Positions 7,919-18,746 of a stretch of DNA of 64,000 bases are shown here, one piece after another. The position numbers and the translations under genes are program-made. How positions within the stretch are numbered: the first letter of the stretch is position 1; the number at the start of each line of letters is the position of its first letter. A model generated the notes under the pieces. It was not told where the DNA came from and made no database searches. It saw nothing but the letters and a program-made list of their open reading frames with translations. This DNA is from Paraglaciecola marina (GTDB taxonomy: Bacteria; Pseudomonadota; Gammaproteobacteria; Enterobacterales; Alteromonadaceae). The stretch covers positions 186,001 to 250,000 of the forward strand of contig NZ_SAIS01000001.1 in the NCBI RefSeq assembly GCF_004360155.1, written 5' to 3'.

Positions 7919-10567
7919 ATGAGTAAAAATGAAGTAGAAGTTGAACAACCTTCTCAAGCATCGGCGAATTTTGTCAATGTTGGTGAGCGAACAAATGTCA
8001 CCGGCTCAGCAATGTTCAAACGTTTAATCCTTGAAGATGATTATGAGAAAGCGTTAGATGTTGCCAGGCAGCAAGTAGAGAATGGCGCGCAGATTATTGA
8101 TATAAACATGGATGAAGCCATGTTGGACTCAGAAGCTGCAATGACTAGATTTTTAAACTTAATAGCCTCTGAACCCGATATCTCAAGGGTACCTATCATG
8201 ATTGACTCTTCTAAATGGTCAGTCATTGAAGCCGGTTTGAAGTGTGTGCAAGGTAAGGCAATTGTTAACTCTATTAGTCTAAAAGAGGGGGAAGAAAATT
8301 TTCTCCATCAAGCTAAATTGCTTAAGCGATACGGTGCTGCAACTGTCGTTATGGCTTTTGATGAAGTAGGCCAAGCAGATACAGAAGACCGTAAGTTTGA
8401 AATCTGTGAGCGTAGTTATAAATTACTTACTGAAAAAATTAATTTCCCTCCACAAGATATTATATTTGACCCAAATATTTTTGCTGTGGCAACGGGCATA
8501 GAAGAGCACAACAATTATGCTGTCGATTTTATAAATGCCACCCGCAGAATTAGGCAGCATTTGCCCCATGCTCATATTTCTGGTGGGTTATCAAATGTGT
8601 CATTTTCATTTCGTGGTAATAACCCCGTTCGAGAAGCGATGCATTCAGTGTTTCTATTCCATGCAATTAAAGCTGGTATGGATATGGGGATAGTCAATGC
8701 TGGGCAGTTAGAGGTTTATGACCAAATTCCCGCAGAGTTAAAAAAAGCAGTAGAAGACGTTATTTTAAATCGTCATGATCAGGCAACAGATAATCTTCTA
8801 GAGCTTGCTCCAAAATATCAAGGTGGCGGTAAGGTTCAGGTAAAAGATAATTTAGAGTGGCGTCAATTACCTGTAAATAAACGTCTAGAGCATGCTTTAA
8901 TCCGCGGGATCATGGATTTTATAGAAGAAGATACAGAAGCAGCCCGTTTAGAGGCAGATAAACCATTACATGTTATTGAAGGTCCGCTAATGGATGGCAT
9001 GAACGTAGTGGGTGATTTGTTTGGTGAGGGTAAAATGTTTTTGCCTCAGGTGGTTAAATCAGCTCGAGTAATGAAAAAAGCGGTCGCTTATTTGAATCCG
9101 TTTATCAAACTTGAAAAAGACCAAGGAAGTAGTAACGGTAAAATCCTTCTTGCGACCGTGAAAGGGGATGTTCATGATATCGGCAAAAATATCGTGGGCG
9201 TAGTTTTACAGTGTAATAACTTTGAAATTATAGACTTAGGCGTGATGGTACCCTGTGCGAAACTACTTCAAGTGGCAAAAGATGAAAATGTAGACATGAT
9301 AGGATTGTCTGGTTTGATTACCCCTTCCCTAGATGAAATGGTTCATGTTGCAAAAGAAATGCAGCGTTTAGATTTTGATTTACCCTTATTAATTGGAGGG
9401 GCGACGACATCAAAAGCACATACGGCAGTAAAAATTGAGCAAAATTATCAGCATCCTGTTGTTTACGTGCCCAACGCAAGTCGCGCGGTAGGTGTATGTC
9501 AAAAACTTATCACTCCTGAAAACCGAGCTGCTTATGCGCAAGAGTTATCTGCAGACTACGAGAAGGTTCGGGTGCAACATGCTAAGAAACAACCACGTAC
9601 AAAACCTATAACGTTAGAACAAGCTCGTGCTAATGGTTTCCAGTACGATTGGCAAAACTATGAACCGCCTGTACCGAATAAGTTAGGGGTGACCAATGTC
9701 TCTTTAGGGTTAGCTGAACTAGTTGATTACATTGATTGGACGCCATTTTTCTTAACTTGGTCATTGGCTGGGAGATATCCGCGCATCCTACAAGATGAGG
9801 TCGTTGGTAAAGAAGCTCAAAACCTTTTTGATGACGCTCAAGCAATGTTAAAGACACTATGTGATAACCCTAAGCTTAAAGCTTCGGGTGTAATGGGGAT
9901 CTTTCCTGCGAATCGAGTACAAGATGATATCGAGATTTATATCAATGAAAGCCGTGAACAAGTCGCCTATATTGCTCACCATTTACGACAACAGACAGAA
10001 AAACCTAAAGGGCCTAATAATTGTTTAAGTGACTTTGTTGCACCCAAAACATCAGGAAAAGCAGATTATCTCGGTGCGTTTGCAGTAACGTCAGGAACAT
10101 GGGAGGACGAATTAGCAAAAGCGTATGAAGATGACGGAGATGACTACAATTCTATAATGGTTAAAGCATTGGCTGATCGCTTTGCTGAGGCGTTTGCAGA
10201 ATATTTACATGAAAAAGTACGTAAAGAAATTTGGGGATATGTACCAGATGAAGCACTTTCTAACGAAGAGCTTATTCGTGAGAAATATCAAGGTATTAGA
10301 CCTGCCCCAGGCTATGCTGCTTGTCCAGAACATACTGAAAAGCAACTAATATGGGATCTGCTTGATGTAGAGAAGAATACGGGGATGAAACTCACTGAGA
10401 GTTATGCAATGTGGCCAGGAGCCGCCGTTTCTGGATTTTACTTTTCTCATCCAGAATGTAGATACTTTGCAGTCGCTAAAATTCAGGAAGACCAAATGCT
10501 TGATTACGCTGCTCGTAAGGGCTGGGACAAAGTAGAAGCCGAAAAATGGTTAGGACCAAATTTATAA
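7919..10567 (+). CDS. metH: methionine synthase MetH, folate-, B12- and AdoMet-binding half
   Basis: Carries the rest of cobalamin-dependent methionine synthase: the pterin-binding domain ([18 protein letters not shown] from about residue 18; [12 protein letters not shown]), the cap and cobalamin domains with the B12-ligating H419 (DVHDIGKNI), and the C-terminal reactivation domain ([15 protein letters not shown]). Start is ATG 7919 (a GTG at 7916 is directly upstream) behind TAGGCGG overlapping the stop of the first half. The 882 residues plus the 352 of the preceding gene add up to a normal MetH of about 1230. No key residue is lost, so this is a clean domain split rather than decay. Confidence 0.95.
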   Translation: MSKNEVEVEQPSQASANFVNVGERTNVTGSAMFKRLILEDDYEKALDVARQQVENGAQIIDINMDEAMLDSEAAMTRFLNLIASEPDISRVPIMIDSSKWSVIEAGLKCVQGKAIVNSISLKEGEENFLHQAKLLKRYGAATVVMAFDEVGQADTEDRKFEICERSYKLLTEKINFPPQDIIFDPNIFAVATGIEEHNNYAVDFINATRRIRQHLPHAHISGGLSNVSFSFRGNNPVREAMHSVFLFHAIKAGMDMGIVNAGQLEVYDQIPAELKKAVEDVILNRHDQATDNLLELAPKYQGGGKVQVKDNLEWRQLPVNKRLEHALIRGIMDFIEEDTEAARLEADKPLHVIEGPLMDGMNVVGDLFGEGKMFLPQVVKSARVMKKAVAYLNPFIKLEKDQGSSNGKILLATVKGDVHDIGKNIVGVVLQCNNFEIIDLGVMVPCAKLLQVAKDENVDMIGLSGLITPSLDEMVHVAKEMQRLDFDLPLLIGGATTSKAHTAVKIEQNYQHPVVYVPNASRAVGVCQKLITPENRAAYAQELSADYEKVRVQHAKKQPRTKPITLEQARANGFQYDWQNYEPPVPNKLGVTNVSLGLAELVDYIDWTPFFLTWSLAGRYPRILQDEVVGKEAQNLFDDAQAMLKTLCDNPKLKASGVMGIFPANRVQDDIEIYINESREQVAYIAHHLRQQTEKPKGPNNCLSDFVAPKTSGKADYLGAFAVTSGTWEDELAKAYEDDGDDYNSIMVKALADRFAEAFAEYLHEKVRKEIWGYVPDEALSNEELIREKYQGIRPAPGYAACPEHTEKQLIWDLLDVEKNTGMKLTESYAMWPGAAVSGFYFSHPECRYFAVAKIQEDQMLDYAARKGWDKVEAEKWLGPNL

Positions 10568-11157
10568 TGACATTAATAGATAAGCCATTCAGTCAGTCTT
10601 GTGAAAATAATAAGCAAGTTATCCTTAATGTATTAGAGCTGGTTTTAAAAGACAGCTCTAATTTGCTAGAAATAGGCTCTGGAACAGGGCAGCATGCGGT
10701 ATATTTTGGTGAACACCTCAGCCATTTAAAGTGGCAAACGAGTGATATGAAACAGAATCATAAGGGAATACTCGCTTGGTTAGCTGAAAGTGCAGCCAAT
10801 AATATATCTGCTCCTGTTGAGTTTACACTTGGCAAAAGTGATTGGCCACAAGGTGAGTTTGATGCAGTCTTTACTGCGAATACTACTCATATTATGCAAC
10901 CTTCAGAAGCTAAGATAATGATGCAGATGGTGGCTCAAAACTTATCTGACGGTGGTATATTTTGTCAGTACGGACCATTTAATATTGACGGCCAATATAC
11001 AAACGAATCAAATAAAAGGTTTGATCAACATTTACAAGCTGAAGGCTGTGGAGGTATCAGAGATATTGCAGAGTTAGTGGGTTGGGCTAAAGGGGTGACT
11101 CTTGTAGAGAAAGTCATAATGCCAGCCAATAACTTTCTGCTGATTTGGCGTAAGTAG
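10567..11157 (+). CDS. DUF938 SAM-dependent methyltransferase-like protein
   Basis: A 196-residue Rossmann-fold protein of the DUF938 family; substrate unknown to me. The start ATG 10567 shares its A with the metH stop codon (TAATG), giving KPFSQSCENNKQVIL, the family N-terminus; an ATG at 10546 would lie inside metH. The SAM-binding loop is LLEIGSGTGQHAVYF, followed by a conserved Ser-Asp (WQTSD) and the NTTHIMQP segment. Its one-base overlap with metH indicates translational coupling and suggests a link to the methyl cycle, though this is only positional. Confidence 0.85.
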   Translation: MTLIDKPFSQSCENNKQVILNVLELVLKDSSNLLEIGSGTGQHAVYFGEHLSHLKWQTSDMKQNHKGILAWLAESAANNISAPVEFTLGKSDWPQGEFDAVFTANTTHIMQPSEAKIMMQMVAQNLSDGGIFCQYGPFNIDGQYTNESNKRFDQHLQAEGCGGIRDIAELVGWAKGVTLVEKVIMPANNFLLIWRK

Positions 11158-11161
11158 GTAG

Positions 11162-12334
11162 TTATTCTTTACTTGGTATTTGTCTGTAGGGCAAGAGTAA
11201 TTCTGCCTGTGCCTTATATTGTTGTAAGCCTTCAGTCTCTTTATCAATGAATTTTGCTACTGCATCATGAAAAGCTAACTCAGCTAAAAAATGGTTGGAA
11301 TAACAATAAATGGGTTCGAACCCCCTTAATATTTTATGTTCTCCTTGGGTGCCAGGGTTAAATGTATCGATATTGTTTTCTATACAAAACTCGATGCCTT
11401 GATAATAGCAACATTCAAAATGTAAATTTGAAATATCTTCTAAAGCGCCCCAGTAACGTCCACAAAGTTGATGGTTATCATAGATAAATAACGCACTTGC
11501 TATTGGTTTCTCCGTTTTATAAGCGACTACTAGCATGAGATTTTCTAGCATGTTTATATATAATTGTTCAAAAAATTGCTCTGTCAAATACCCCTCATGT
11601 CCACTTCTTTTTAAATAAGTTTGTTTGTAACAATGATAGAAAAATTTCATATCTTGTTTAGTTAACATATCACCATGGAGGCGTTTTACTTCAACCTCTT
11701 GCTCAACAACTTTTAGGCGCTCTTTTTTAACGCTTTTACGTTTTCTTGAATTGAAGGTGGTGAGGTAATCTTCAAAGGATTTATATTCTTTGTTAAACCA
11801 TTGAAATTGTACTGAATGACGCATTAGTTGTTTGTGTTTGCTTAAGTTTTCGCTTACTGACTTTTCGACAAATAACCAATGCATTGACGACATTGCTAAA
11901 TTTTTTAGTTGTTGTTCGATGGTCTCGCATAATGCTGTTAACAACACATTTTTGTCGAAACACTCTGCAGTCATCAATTTTGCTGCTGTTACAGGAGTAT
12001 ATGGAATGGCTGATACCAGTTTGGGATAATAGTTAATGCCATATTCTCTGTAGGTATTGGCCCAAGCAAAGTCGAATACGTACTCACCATAACTATGGGT
12101 TTTCTTATACAATGGCAATACGCCTATTGGCTCTGCGTCCTGATAGATGACTACATGCTGAGGATGCCAACCTGTTTGCCCACCAACACAACCAGTAGTC
12201 TCAAGATTATGTAAAAAATTATAATGACAAAATGGGCTCTGTTCTTTTGCGAAAGCATTCCAAGTGGTTTGGCCAATTTTTTCAATAGATGTGAAAAATT
12301 TGAATGTAAATAATAATGTGTTGTTAGATGACAA
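11162..12334 (-). CDS. DUF482 / GNAT-like acyltransferase family protein
   Basis: A 390-residue protein of the DUF482 family (annotated in places as peptidoglycan biosynthesis or GNAT-like), related in fold to FemAB-type aminoacyl/acyltransferases. Recognisable segments are the N-terminal SIEKIGQTTWNAF, WHPQHVVIY, EYVFDFAWANTYREYGINYYPKL, and the C-terminal LCGRYWGALEDISNLHFECCYYQGIEFCI followed by FNPGTQGEHKILRGFEP. A stop codon lies directly before TTG 12334, so that TTG, nine bases after GGAAG, is the likely start. It converges on the DUF938 gene with four bases between stops. The substrate is not known. Confidence 0.8.
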   Translation of the reverse strand: MSSNNTLLFTFKFFTSIEKIGQTTWNAFAKEQSPFCHYNFLHNLETTGCVGGQTGWHPQHVVIYQDAEPIGVLPLYKKTHSYGEYVFDFAWANTYREYGINYYPKLVSAIPYTPVTAAKLMTAECFDKNVLLTALCETIEQQLKNLAMSSMHWLFVEKSVSENLSKHKQLMRHSVQFQWFNKEYKSFEDYLTTFNSRKRKSVKKERLKVVEQEVEVKRLHGDMLTKQDMKFFYHCYKQTYLKRSGHEGYLTEQFFEQLYINMLENLMLVVAYKTEKPIASALFIYDNHQLCGRYWGALEDISNLHFECCYYQGIEFCIENNIDTFNPGTQGEHKILRGFEPIYCYSNHFLAELAFHDAVAKFIDKETEGLQQYKAQAELLLPYRQIPSKE

Positions 12335-12848
12335 TTATCAAATCTTCCAGAGTGATATTTTATCCTAAATATGACAGAGAAAGCCTAAAAAATCATTAAA
12401 TTTACACTAATTCGTTTATTAGCGCAGCGTAAGCATAGTAAACACGAGCCTCAATGTGATAGTCGCTTTGTAGATTAGTTAGTTTGAATATGTGTCAATA
12501 AAAGGATTGCAGAATAACGGATCAGCAAATGATTTCAATAAACATAAAATTTCGCAAGAATTGATAAATTATTTCCTTCAGGAATGCCCATTTGATTCGT
12601 TCGAGTTAGCACAAAAAGTATTCGGAAAAATTTTATAATGACTTTTCACTAAGGTTTTATTTTATAACAGGTAGGGTATACCTGATAATTGGCTAAAAAA
12701 TAGTCATTTGTTGTGGCTGATTGCTACTAGAGCTTTAGTGTTGTTAACAAGGGCTACTTAATCATGTTATCGTTGCAGGCCATGCGCTTTCCGATAAAGG
12801 CTTGCGCTAAATTGATTAGCCAGTAATTTTAGTTATTCAGGATTGTAA
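12335..12848. other. 514-bp intergenic region before alaS
   Basis: AT-rich region between the DUF482 gene and alaS that presumably holds both promoters. The only coding candidate is a 48-codon frame at 12492-12638 (listed separately). In many gamma-proteobacteria recA and recX precede alaS; neither is present here. No convincing terminator or structured RNA was seen. Confidence 0.6.
12492..12638 (+). CDS. possible small ORF upstream of alaS
   Basis: A 48-codon frame opening with GTG at 12492; the frame is closed by a TAG at 12480. The C-terminal half (SQELINYFLQECPFDSFELAQKVF) is amphipathic and protein-like rather than random. There is no good ribosome site and no ATG. It could be a real small protein, a remnant of a longer gene, or chance. 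I do not recognise it. Confidence 0.25.
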   Translation: MSIKGLQNNGSANDFNKHKISQELINYFLQECPFDSFELAQKVFGKIL

Positions 12849-15446
12849 ATGAGTAAGTCAACAGCCGATATTCGGCGCGCTTTTTTAGATTTTTTTGCAG
12901 CACGTGGCCACCAAAAGGTTTCTAGTTCTTCTTTGGTGCCAGGCAACGATCCCACGCTTTTATTCACCAATGCAGGCATGAATCAATTTAAGGACGTTTT
13001 CCTTGGTTCAGAGTCTCGTAGTTATAATAAGGCCGTTTCTTCTCAACGCTGTGTACGCGCGGGTGGGAAACATAATGACCTTGAAAATGTTGGTTATACC
13101 GCAAGACATCATACGTTTTTTGAAATGTTGGGAAATTTCAGCTTTGGAGACTATTTTAAAGCCGATGCTATTCAATATGCATGGACGTTTTTAACTGAAG
13201 AATTAGGCTTACCAAAAGAAAAGTTACTTGTAACGGTTTATCATGAAGATGATGAAGCCTTTGATTTATGGGCTAACACTATTGGTGTACCAGAAGAAAA
13301 AATAATCAGGATCAGTACCTCTGATAATTTCTGGTCTATGGGTGATACTGGGCCATGTGGTCCTTGTTCTGAAATTTTTTATGATCATGGTGAACATATA
13401 TGGGGCGGACCTCCAGGTTCACCGGAAGAAGACGGCGATAGATTTATCGAGATATGGAACTTAGTTTTCATGCAATACAATCGTCAAAGCAATGGAGATA
13501 TGCTGCCGCTTCCAAAGCCTTCTATCGATACAGGTATGGGGTTAGAGCGAATCTCAGCTATTTTGCAAGACGTTCATAGTAATTATGAAATAGATATTTT
13601 TGTTAATTTGATCGAAGCCGCAGCAAATATTACGAGAGCGTCTGATAAAAATGATAAGTCTCTTCGAGTTATCGCAGACCACATTCGTTCTTGTTGCTTC
13701 TTAATTTGTGATGGTGTTTTACCTTCAAATGAAGGTCGCGGTTATGTTTTAAGGCGTATTATCCGCAGAGCTGTACGCCACGGAAACAAACTTGGTGCAA
13801 ATGGTGTTTTCTTTTTCCGTTTGGTTGCAGCCCTAGAAGTTCAAATGGGGGAAGCTTACCCAGAGTTAGCAGCTAATCGAAAACTGCTTGAAAAGGTATT
13901 GAAAACCGAAGAAGAGCAATTTTCCCGCACATTGGAAAGAGGCTTGAATATTTTAAATGAGGCCTTAGCTAACTTGTCATCCAAGGTAGTGCCAGGAGAG
14001 CTTGTTTTTAGGTTATACGATACTTATGGTTTCCCTGCAGATTTAACCAATGATATTGCTCGTGAAAAAGAACTAACTATTGATGAGGTTGGATTTGAAG
14101 CTGCTATGGCTGAGCAACGAAAAAGAGCTCAACAAGCTAGCCAATTTGATACAGACTATAATGAGCAACTCAAATCAGATTTAGTTTCAGAATTCACTGG
14201 GTATCATTCTACAAGCGGAACGGCAACAGTAGTCGAGCTGTTTAAATCTGGTGAGTTAGTTCGAAATCTAAATGCAGGTGACGAAGGTATTGTTGTTTTA
14301 GACCAAACACCATTCTACGCAGAATCTGGTGGTCAAGCTGGAGATGTTGGTTTACTTGAAACACCAGCTGGAAATTTTATTGTTAAAGACACGGTCAAAT
14401 TGAATAGTGCCATAGCTCACAAAGGTATAGCTAAAACTACTATAAAGTTAGGAGATGTGGTTGAGGCTAAGTTTGATGTAGAAAATCGTCAATCAACAAA
14501 GATCAACCATAGTGCTACCCACTTGATGCATGAAGCTTTAAAAAGAGTGCTAGGTGACCACGTTAACCAAAAAGGATCGCTAGTAACAGCCGAAAGATTA
14601 CGTTTTGACTTTTCACATTTCGAAGCGGTAACAGCTGATGAAATACAGCTGGTAGAGAAATTAGTAAATGAACAAATAAGAGCTAACCATAGTCTTGAAA
14701 CTAAATTAATGAATTTAGATGATGCAAAGGCTGCAGGTGCAATGGCGCTATTTGGTGAAAAATACGAAGAAGATGTTCGAGTTGTATCTATGGGCGATTT
14801 TTCCTTGGAGCTCTGTGGTGGTACTCATGTCAGTCAAACAGGTGACATTGGATTATTTAAAATAGTTTCAGAAAGTGGTATCGCTTCAGGTGTTAGGAGA
14901 ATTGAAGCTGTAACGGCTGAGCAAGCACTACAGTTAACTCAGGATTACAGTGAGCAGCTAATTGAGATTGCTAGTTTGATTAAATCTGAACCAAATGCAA
15001 TTTGTGGCCGTATACAACAACTGATTGAGCATAATAAAGCTACAGAAAAAGAATTAGATAAACTAAAACAGCAGCTTGCATCGAACGCTGGGGCAGATTT
15101 GTTGTCACAAGTGTACGAAGTAAATGGTGTTAAAGTGCTGTCAGCTAATTTGAAAGGTGTTGAGCCTAAAGTTCTTAGAACTATGGTCGATGATTTTAAG
15201 AATCAACTTGGTAGTGTTGTAGTGGTATTAGGGTTAGGTCAGGATAATAAAGTTAGCCTGATTGCCGGTGTAACTAAAGATTTGGTATCAAAGGTAAAGG
15301 CTGGCGAACTAGTCAACTATATTGCTCAGCAAGTTGGTGGTAAAGGCGGTGGAAGACCTGATATGGCTCAAGCTGGTGGTAATCAACCTGATAATTTAGA
15401 AGCGGCGTTAGCTTCTGTGAAACCTTGGCTAGAAACCAAACTTTAA
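12849..15446 (+). CDS. alaS: alanyl-tRNA synthetase AlaS
   Basis: Charges tRNA-Ala in the cytoplasm and clears mischarged Ser/Gly-tRNA-Ala. The 865 residues are full length. The catalytic domain starts [22 protein letters not shown] with motif 2 ([15 protein letters not shown]) and [13 protein letters not shown]. The editing domain has [11 protein letters not shown] and ELCGGTHV zinc/editing residues, and the C-terminal domain ends with [15 protein letters not shown]. An AGGA lies upstream of the ATG. csrA follows, a pairing conserved across gamma-proteobacteria. Confidence 0.98.
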   Translation: MSKSTADIRRAFLDFFAARGHQKVSSSSLVPGNDPTLLFTNAGMNQFKDVFLGSESRSYNKAVSSQRCVRAGGKHNDLENVGYTARHHTFFEMLGNFSFGDYFKADAIQYAWTFLTEELGLPKEKLLVTVYHEDDEAFDLWANTIGVPEEKIIRISTSDNFWSMGDTGPCGPCSEIFYDHGEHIWGGPPGSPEEDGDRFIEIWNLVFMQYNRQSNGDMLPLPKPSIDTGMGLERISAILQDVHSNYEIDIFVNLIEAAANITRASDKNDKSLRVIADHIRSCCFLICDGVLPSNEGRGYVLRRIIRRAVRHGNKLGANGVFFFRLVAALEVQMGEAYPELAANRKLLEKVLKTEEEQFSRTLERGLNILNEALANLSSKVVPGELVFRLYDTYGFPADLTNDIAREKELTIDEVGFEAAMAEQRKRAQQASQFDTDYNEQLKSDLVSEFTGYHSTSGTATVVELFKSGELVRNLNAGDEGIVVLDQTPFYAESGGQAGDVGLLETPAGNFIVKDTVKLNSAIAHKGIAKTTIKLGDVVEAKFDVENRQSTKINHSATHLMHEALKRVLGDHVNQKGSLVTAERLRFDFSHFEAVTADEIQLVEKLVNEQIRANHSLETKLMNLDDAKAAGAMALFGEKYEEDVRVVSMGDFSLELCGGTHVSQTGDIGLFKIVSESGIASGVRRIEAVTAEQALQLTQDYSEQLIEIASLIKSEPNAICGRIQQLIEHNKATEKELDKLKQQLASNAGADLLSQVYEVNGVKVLSANLKGVEPKVLRTMVDDFKNQLGSVVVVLGLGQDNKVSLIAGVTKDLVSKVKAGELVNYIAQQVGGKGGGRPDMAQAGGNQPDNLEAALASVKPWLETKL

Positions 15447-15586
15447 GTAAAGAATTTTTCGGTTGCTTTTTGTGGTGACAACAAAAATAGGGAAAAACCG
15501 ATTGTGTCGATAGCTAGTGAATCTAGGTATTATCACTAACTTTAGTAAGGGACTGATTTTTATATTAACGGAAAAGGAGCAAGAGA

Positions 15587-15802
15587 ATGCTTATTTTAAC
15601 TCGTCGTGTAGGAGAAACTCTAATGGTTGGTGATGATGTAACTGTCACTGTGTTAGGGGTTAAAGGAAATCAAGTAAGAATTGGTGTAAATGCACCTAAA
15701 GAAGTATCTGTGCATCGAGAAGAAATTTATATGCGTATCCAAGCAGAAAAAAATGTTCAACTTGCAGCCCATGAACAGGCTTCAGGTGTTGAACAGGATT
15801 AA
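15587..15802 (+). CDS. csrA: carbon storage regulator CsrA
   Basis: Small RNA-binding dimer that represses or activates mRNAs by binding GGA motifs in leaders. The protein opens [17 protein letters not shown] with the conserved R6/R7 region and contains [18 protein letters not shown] including the conserved R44-type arginine; 71 residues is typical, with a short extra tail. The leader carries AAAGGAG and further GGA-like sequence before the ATG, consistent with the autoregulation usual for this family. A clear terminator follows. Confidence 0.97.
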   Translation: MLILTRRVGETLMVGDDVTVTVLGVKGNQVRIGVNAPKEVSVHREEIYMRIQAEKNVQLAAHEQASGVEQD

Positions 15803-15817
15803 TTCTGTTTTCAAGTT

Positions 15818-15846
15818 AAAAAAAGCTGGTTATTCCAGCTTTTTTT
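15818..15846 (+). terminator. intrinsic terminator of csrA
   Basis: Perfect stem AAAAAAAGCTGG / CCAGCTTTTTT with a five-base loop (TTATT) and a T-tract, 16 bases after the csrA stop. The A-tract on the left would allow it to work in both directions. Confidence 0.9.
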
Positions 15847-15975
15847 ATGCGAGTAAGTTATCGCGCTAACAAGCTGTAAAATTATAAAAATTAGCGATAA
15901 TTAGTCAAATAATAAGCACTTAGATTATTATCGTTTAAAATCTCAGCAAGCAGACATTTAGTTCATAAAAAGTGT

Positions 15976-16003
15976 TTGACTTACGTATATGGTTCGGTAA
16001 ACT
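15976..16003 (+). promoter_or_regulatory. putative sigma-70 promoter of the tRNA cluster
   Basis: TTGACT (15976-15981) and TAAACT (15998-16003) separated by 16 bases, followed by a G/C-rich stretch, about 115 bases before the first tRNA. It is the best promoter-like pair in the csrA-tRNA gap; no mapping data are available. Confidence 0.4.
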
Positions 16004-16125
16004 TCGGCTCCACATTTAGGAGAGGTGGTTCAGATGTTTTAAGGGTCAAACCTTGATATCTCTGGGTAATTTTAAAGCTTTTAGATTACAAATTGCTTCT
16101 TAGATGTGTTGATAAATTGTGTTCC

Positions 16126-16216
<91 letters not shown>

Positions 16217-16237
16217 ATTTATCATGTTGATTTCAAC

Positions 16238-16314
16238 GCGTGTGTAGCTCAGCTGGATAGAGTACCTGGCTACGAACCAGGCGGTCGGAGGTTCGAATCC
16301 TTCCACACGCGCCA
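16238..16314 (+). tRNA. tRNA-Arg (anticodon ACG), copy 1
   Basis: A 77-base tRNA with acceptor GCGTGTG/CACACGC, D-arm AGCTCAGCTGGATAGAG, anticodon loop CTACGAA (ACG; the A is normally converted to inosine by TadA), T-loop TTCGAATC and encoded CCA. Identical to the copy 82 bases downstream. Confidence 0.97.
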
Positions 16315-16395
16315 TATTTTATCAATGCAAGATCTTGCTTCTTGCATTGTATACAAAAACTAATGAGCCTATCATTAGAATACAAGTGTTATTAC

Positions 16396-16472
16396 GCGTG
16401 TGTAGCTCAGCTGGATAGAGTACCTGGCTACGAACCAGGCGGTCGGAGGTTCGAATCCTTCCACACGCGCCA
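16396..16472 (+). tRNA. tRNA-Arg (anticodon ACG), copy 2
   Basis: The same 77 bases as the copy at 16238-16314, separated from it by an 81-base spacer that is not duplicated. The pair probably arose by local duplication and is kept identical. A strong terminator follows directly, closing the tRNA transcript. Confidence 0.97.
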
Positions 16473-16479
16473 TATCAAG

Positions 16480-16508
16480 AAACCTACTGTTTAGTAGGTT
16501 TTTTTTTT
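16480..16508 (+). terminator. terminator of the tRNA cluster
   Basis: Stem AAACCTACT / AGTAGGTTT with a GTTT loop, running into a tract of ten Ts, eight bases after the last tRNA. Confidence 0.9.
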
Positions 16509-16659
16509 GCTATAAATTTAGGTCGTGTGGGTAATTATTTAGAATTCGTGAATTTTTTCTTATTTTTTATGCACTTTTCCTCTTGCCTATTTGTTGTGTT
16601 TTTAAAGCTTGCATGTAACCATCGATTCACTAAATATTTTAATTTTGGGATTTGCTGTT

Positions 16660-16920
16660 ATGCAATTAGAAGTCGCCGATGCACTCCTTGAAGCTGCAAA
16701 CTTATTATTAGTTGGAATGGTCGTTGTATTTTTATTTTTGACCATGCTAATTGGGGCAATTAATTTGATTGCTTGGTTAAATAAAATTATTCCTGATCCC
16801 AGTTTAACCACGTCATTACAAGAGTTCAAAACTAAGACGCCAATTACGCCAGACCAGGATGGCGTTTCTCCCAAAGTAGTTGCCGCTATAAGTGCGGCTC
16901 TTCAGCTACATAGACGATAG
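16660..16920 (+). CDS. oadG: oxaloacetate decarboxylase gamma chain OadG
   Basis: Small membrane subunit that holds the alpha and beta chains of the sodium-pumping oxaloacetate decarboxylase together. ATG 16660 gives 86 residues: a short N-terminus, one hydrophobic span (about 11-35, LLLVGMVVVFLFLTMLIGAINLIAWL) and a charged cytoplasmic tail, the usual OadG layout. A TTG at 16609 would add 17 residues. The sequence is little conserved, so the call depends on length, topology and its place before oadA. Confidence 0.88.
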   Translation: MQLEVADALLEAANLLLVGMVVVFLFLTMLIGAINLIAWLNKIIPDPSLTTSLQEFKTKTPITPDQDGVSPKVVAAISAALQLHRR

Positions 16921-16951
16921 AATTAGTATTAAATTTTGAGGATATACCCCA

Positions 16952-18733
16952 ATGAGTAAACCATTAGCGATTACTGACGTTGTACTCCGTGATGCACATC
17001 AATCATTATTAGCAACCAGAATGCGATTGGAAGATATGTTGCCAATAGCGAGCAAGTTGGATGAAATAGGCTATTGGTCATTAGAAACATGGGGGGGGGC
17101 TACATTCGACTCGTGTATTCGTTACCTAGGTGAAGATCCTTGGGATAGAATTCGCCAGCTGAAAAAAGCCATGCCAAAGACAAAGCAACAAATGTTGCTG
17201 CGTGGGCAAAATTTACTAGGTTATCGCCATTATGCTGATGACGTCGTTGAAAAGTTTGTTGAGAGAGCTCATGCCAATGGTGTAGATGTTTTCAGAATAT
17301 TTGACGCAATGAATGATATTCGTAACTTGCAGACTGCAATAAAGGCCACCCTTAAGCAAGGGGCTCATGCTCAAGGTACAATGTCTTATACTGTTTCTCC
17401 CGTACATACGCTGCAAACTTGGTTAGATATGGCTAATGAGCTACAGGACTTAGGCGTTCACTCAATTTGTATTAAAGACATGGCTGGTTTACTTAAGCCA
17501 TACGAATGTGAAGAGTTAGTTTCAAAGTTAAAAGAATCAATTGAAGTTCCAATAGCATTACATTGTCATGCAACCACAGGCTTAAGTATCGCTACAGCAC
17601 AAAAAGCAATAGATGCTGGAATCGATATTTTGGACACGTCAATTTCTTCAATGAGTATGACCTATGGACATTCTGCGACAGAAACAATAGTTTCGATTGT
17701 TGAAGGGACAGAGCGAGATACTGGGCTAGATTTAAATGCCTTTACGGATATTGCTGCATACTTTCGAGATGTACGTAAAAAGTATGCTCAGTTTGAAGGC
17801 AGCTTGAAGGGCGTCGACGCACGAATTTTAATTGCTCAGGTTCCTGGTGGCATGTTAACAAACATGGAAAGCCAGCTGAAAGAACAAGGTGCTGAAGATA
17901 AAATGGATGAGGTCTTAACCGAAATACCTAAGGTTAGAGAAGACTTAGGCTTTATTCCTCTTGTGACACCTACGTCACAAATAGTAGGTACTCAATCTGT
18001 AATTAATGTTCTTACTGGAGAGCGATACAAAAGTATCAGCAAAGAGACGGCTGGTGTATTAAAAGGTGAATACGGTGCAACAGCGGCTCCTGTAAATAAA
18101 GAACTACAAAAGAGGGTTCTTGAAGGTAAAGAAGCTATTACATGCCGTCCAGCTGATCTGATAGAAGATGAGTTGACTTCTTTGACTACAGAGTTATCTG
18201 AATTAGCTCAGAAAGAATCCTTCGAGACTTCTGATGATTTATTTGATGATGTGTTAACTTACGCGCTTTTCCCTCAAATCGGATTAAAATTTCTTAAAAA
18301 TAGAAATAATCCTGAAGCTTTCGAACCAGCCCCAAGCAAAATGTCAGAGACTACTACAAATGCACCATCATCACCCCAAGCTTCGACGCCTGCAAAATCA
18401 TCAGCATATTCTGTACGTGTTGATGGGCAGGTATTTTCTGTTGAAGTAGCTGAAAATGGTGTGTTAACAGAAGTCCAGCCTGTTGCAACTGCCACTAATG
18501 CTAAGCCTACAGCAGCTTCTGGAGAACCTTTACATTCCCCTCTTGCTGGTAATATTTTTAAGGTGTTAGTGAAAGAAGGAGATGTTGTGAACACGGGCGA
18601 TGTTGTTGTTATCATGGAAGCTATGAAAATGGAGACAGAAGTGCGGGCTGCGTCTTCTGGAGCCGTGTCAAATATTTCAATTAAAGAAGGGGATGCAGTG
18701 CAAGCTGGACAACCTTTATTCTTAATAGGTTAA
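16952..18733 (+). CDS. oadA: oxaloacetate decarboxylase alpha chain OadA (biotin protein)
   Basis: Carboxyltransferase subunit that moves CO2 from oxaloacetate to biotin, producing pyruvate. The 593 residues start [24 protein letters not shown], the carboxyltransferase barrel, with metal-binding LHCHATTG. A variable Pro/Ala/Thr-rich linker (about 450-480) leads to the biotinyl domain with biotin-accepting K559 (EAMKMETEV). A run of nine Gs at 17091-17099 encodes the conserved TWGGATF. A GAGGATATACCCC precedes the ATG. It sits between oadG and oadB. Confidence 0.97.
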   Translation: MSKPLAITDVVLRDAHQSLLATRMRLEDMLPIASKLDEIGYWSLETWGGATFDSCIRYLGEDPWDRIRQLKKAMPKTKQQMLLRGQNLLGYRHYADDVVEKFVERAHANGVDVFRIFDAMNDIRNLQTAIKATLKQGAHAQGTMSYTVSPVHTLQTWLDMANELQDLGVHSICIKDMAGLLKPYECEELVSKLKESIEVPIALHCHATTGLSIATAQKAIDAGIDILDTSISSMSMTYGHSATETIVSIVEGTERDTGLDLNAFTDIAAYFRDVRKKYAQFEGSLKGVDARILIAQVPGGMLTNMESQLKEQGAEDKMDEVLTEIPKVREDLGFIPLVTPTSQIVGTQSVINVLTGERYKSISKETAGVLKGEYGATAAPVNKELQKRVLEGKEAITCRPADLIEDELTSLTTELSELAQKESFETSDDLFDDVLTYALFPQIGLKFLKNRNNPEAFEPAPSKMSETTTNAPSSPQASTPAKSSAYSVRVDGQVFSVEVAENGVLTEVQPVATATNAKPTAASGEPLHSPLAGNIFKVLVKEGDVVNTGDVVVIMEAMKMETEVRAASSGAVSNISIKEGDAVQAGQPLFLIG

Positions 18734-18746
18734 GGGTAATCATTTA

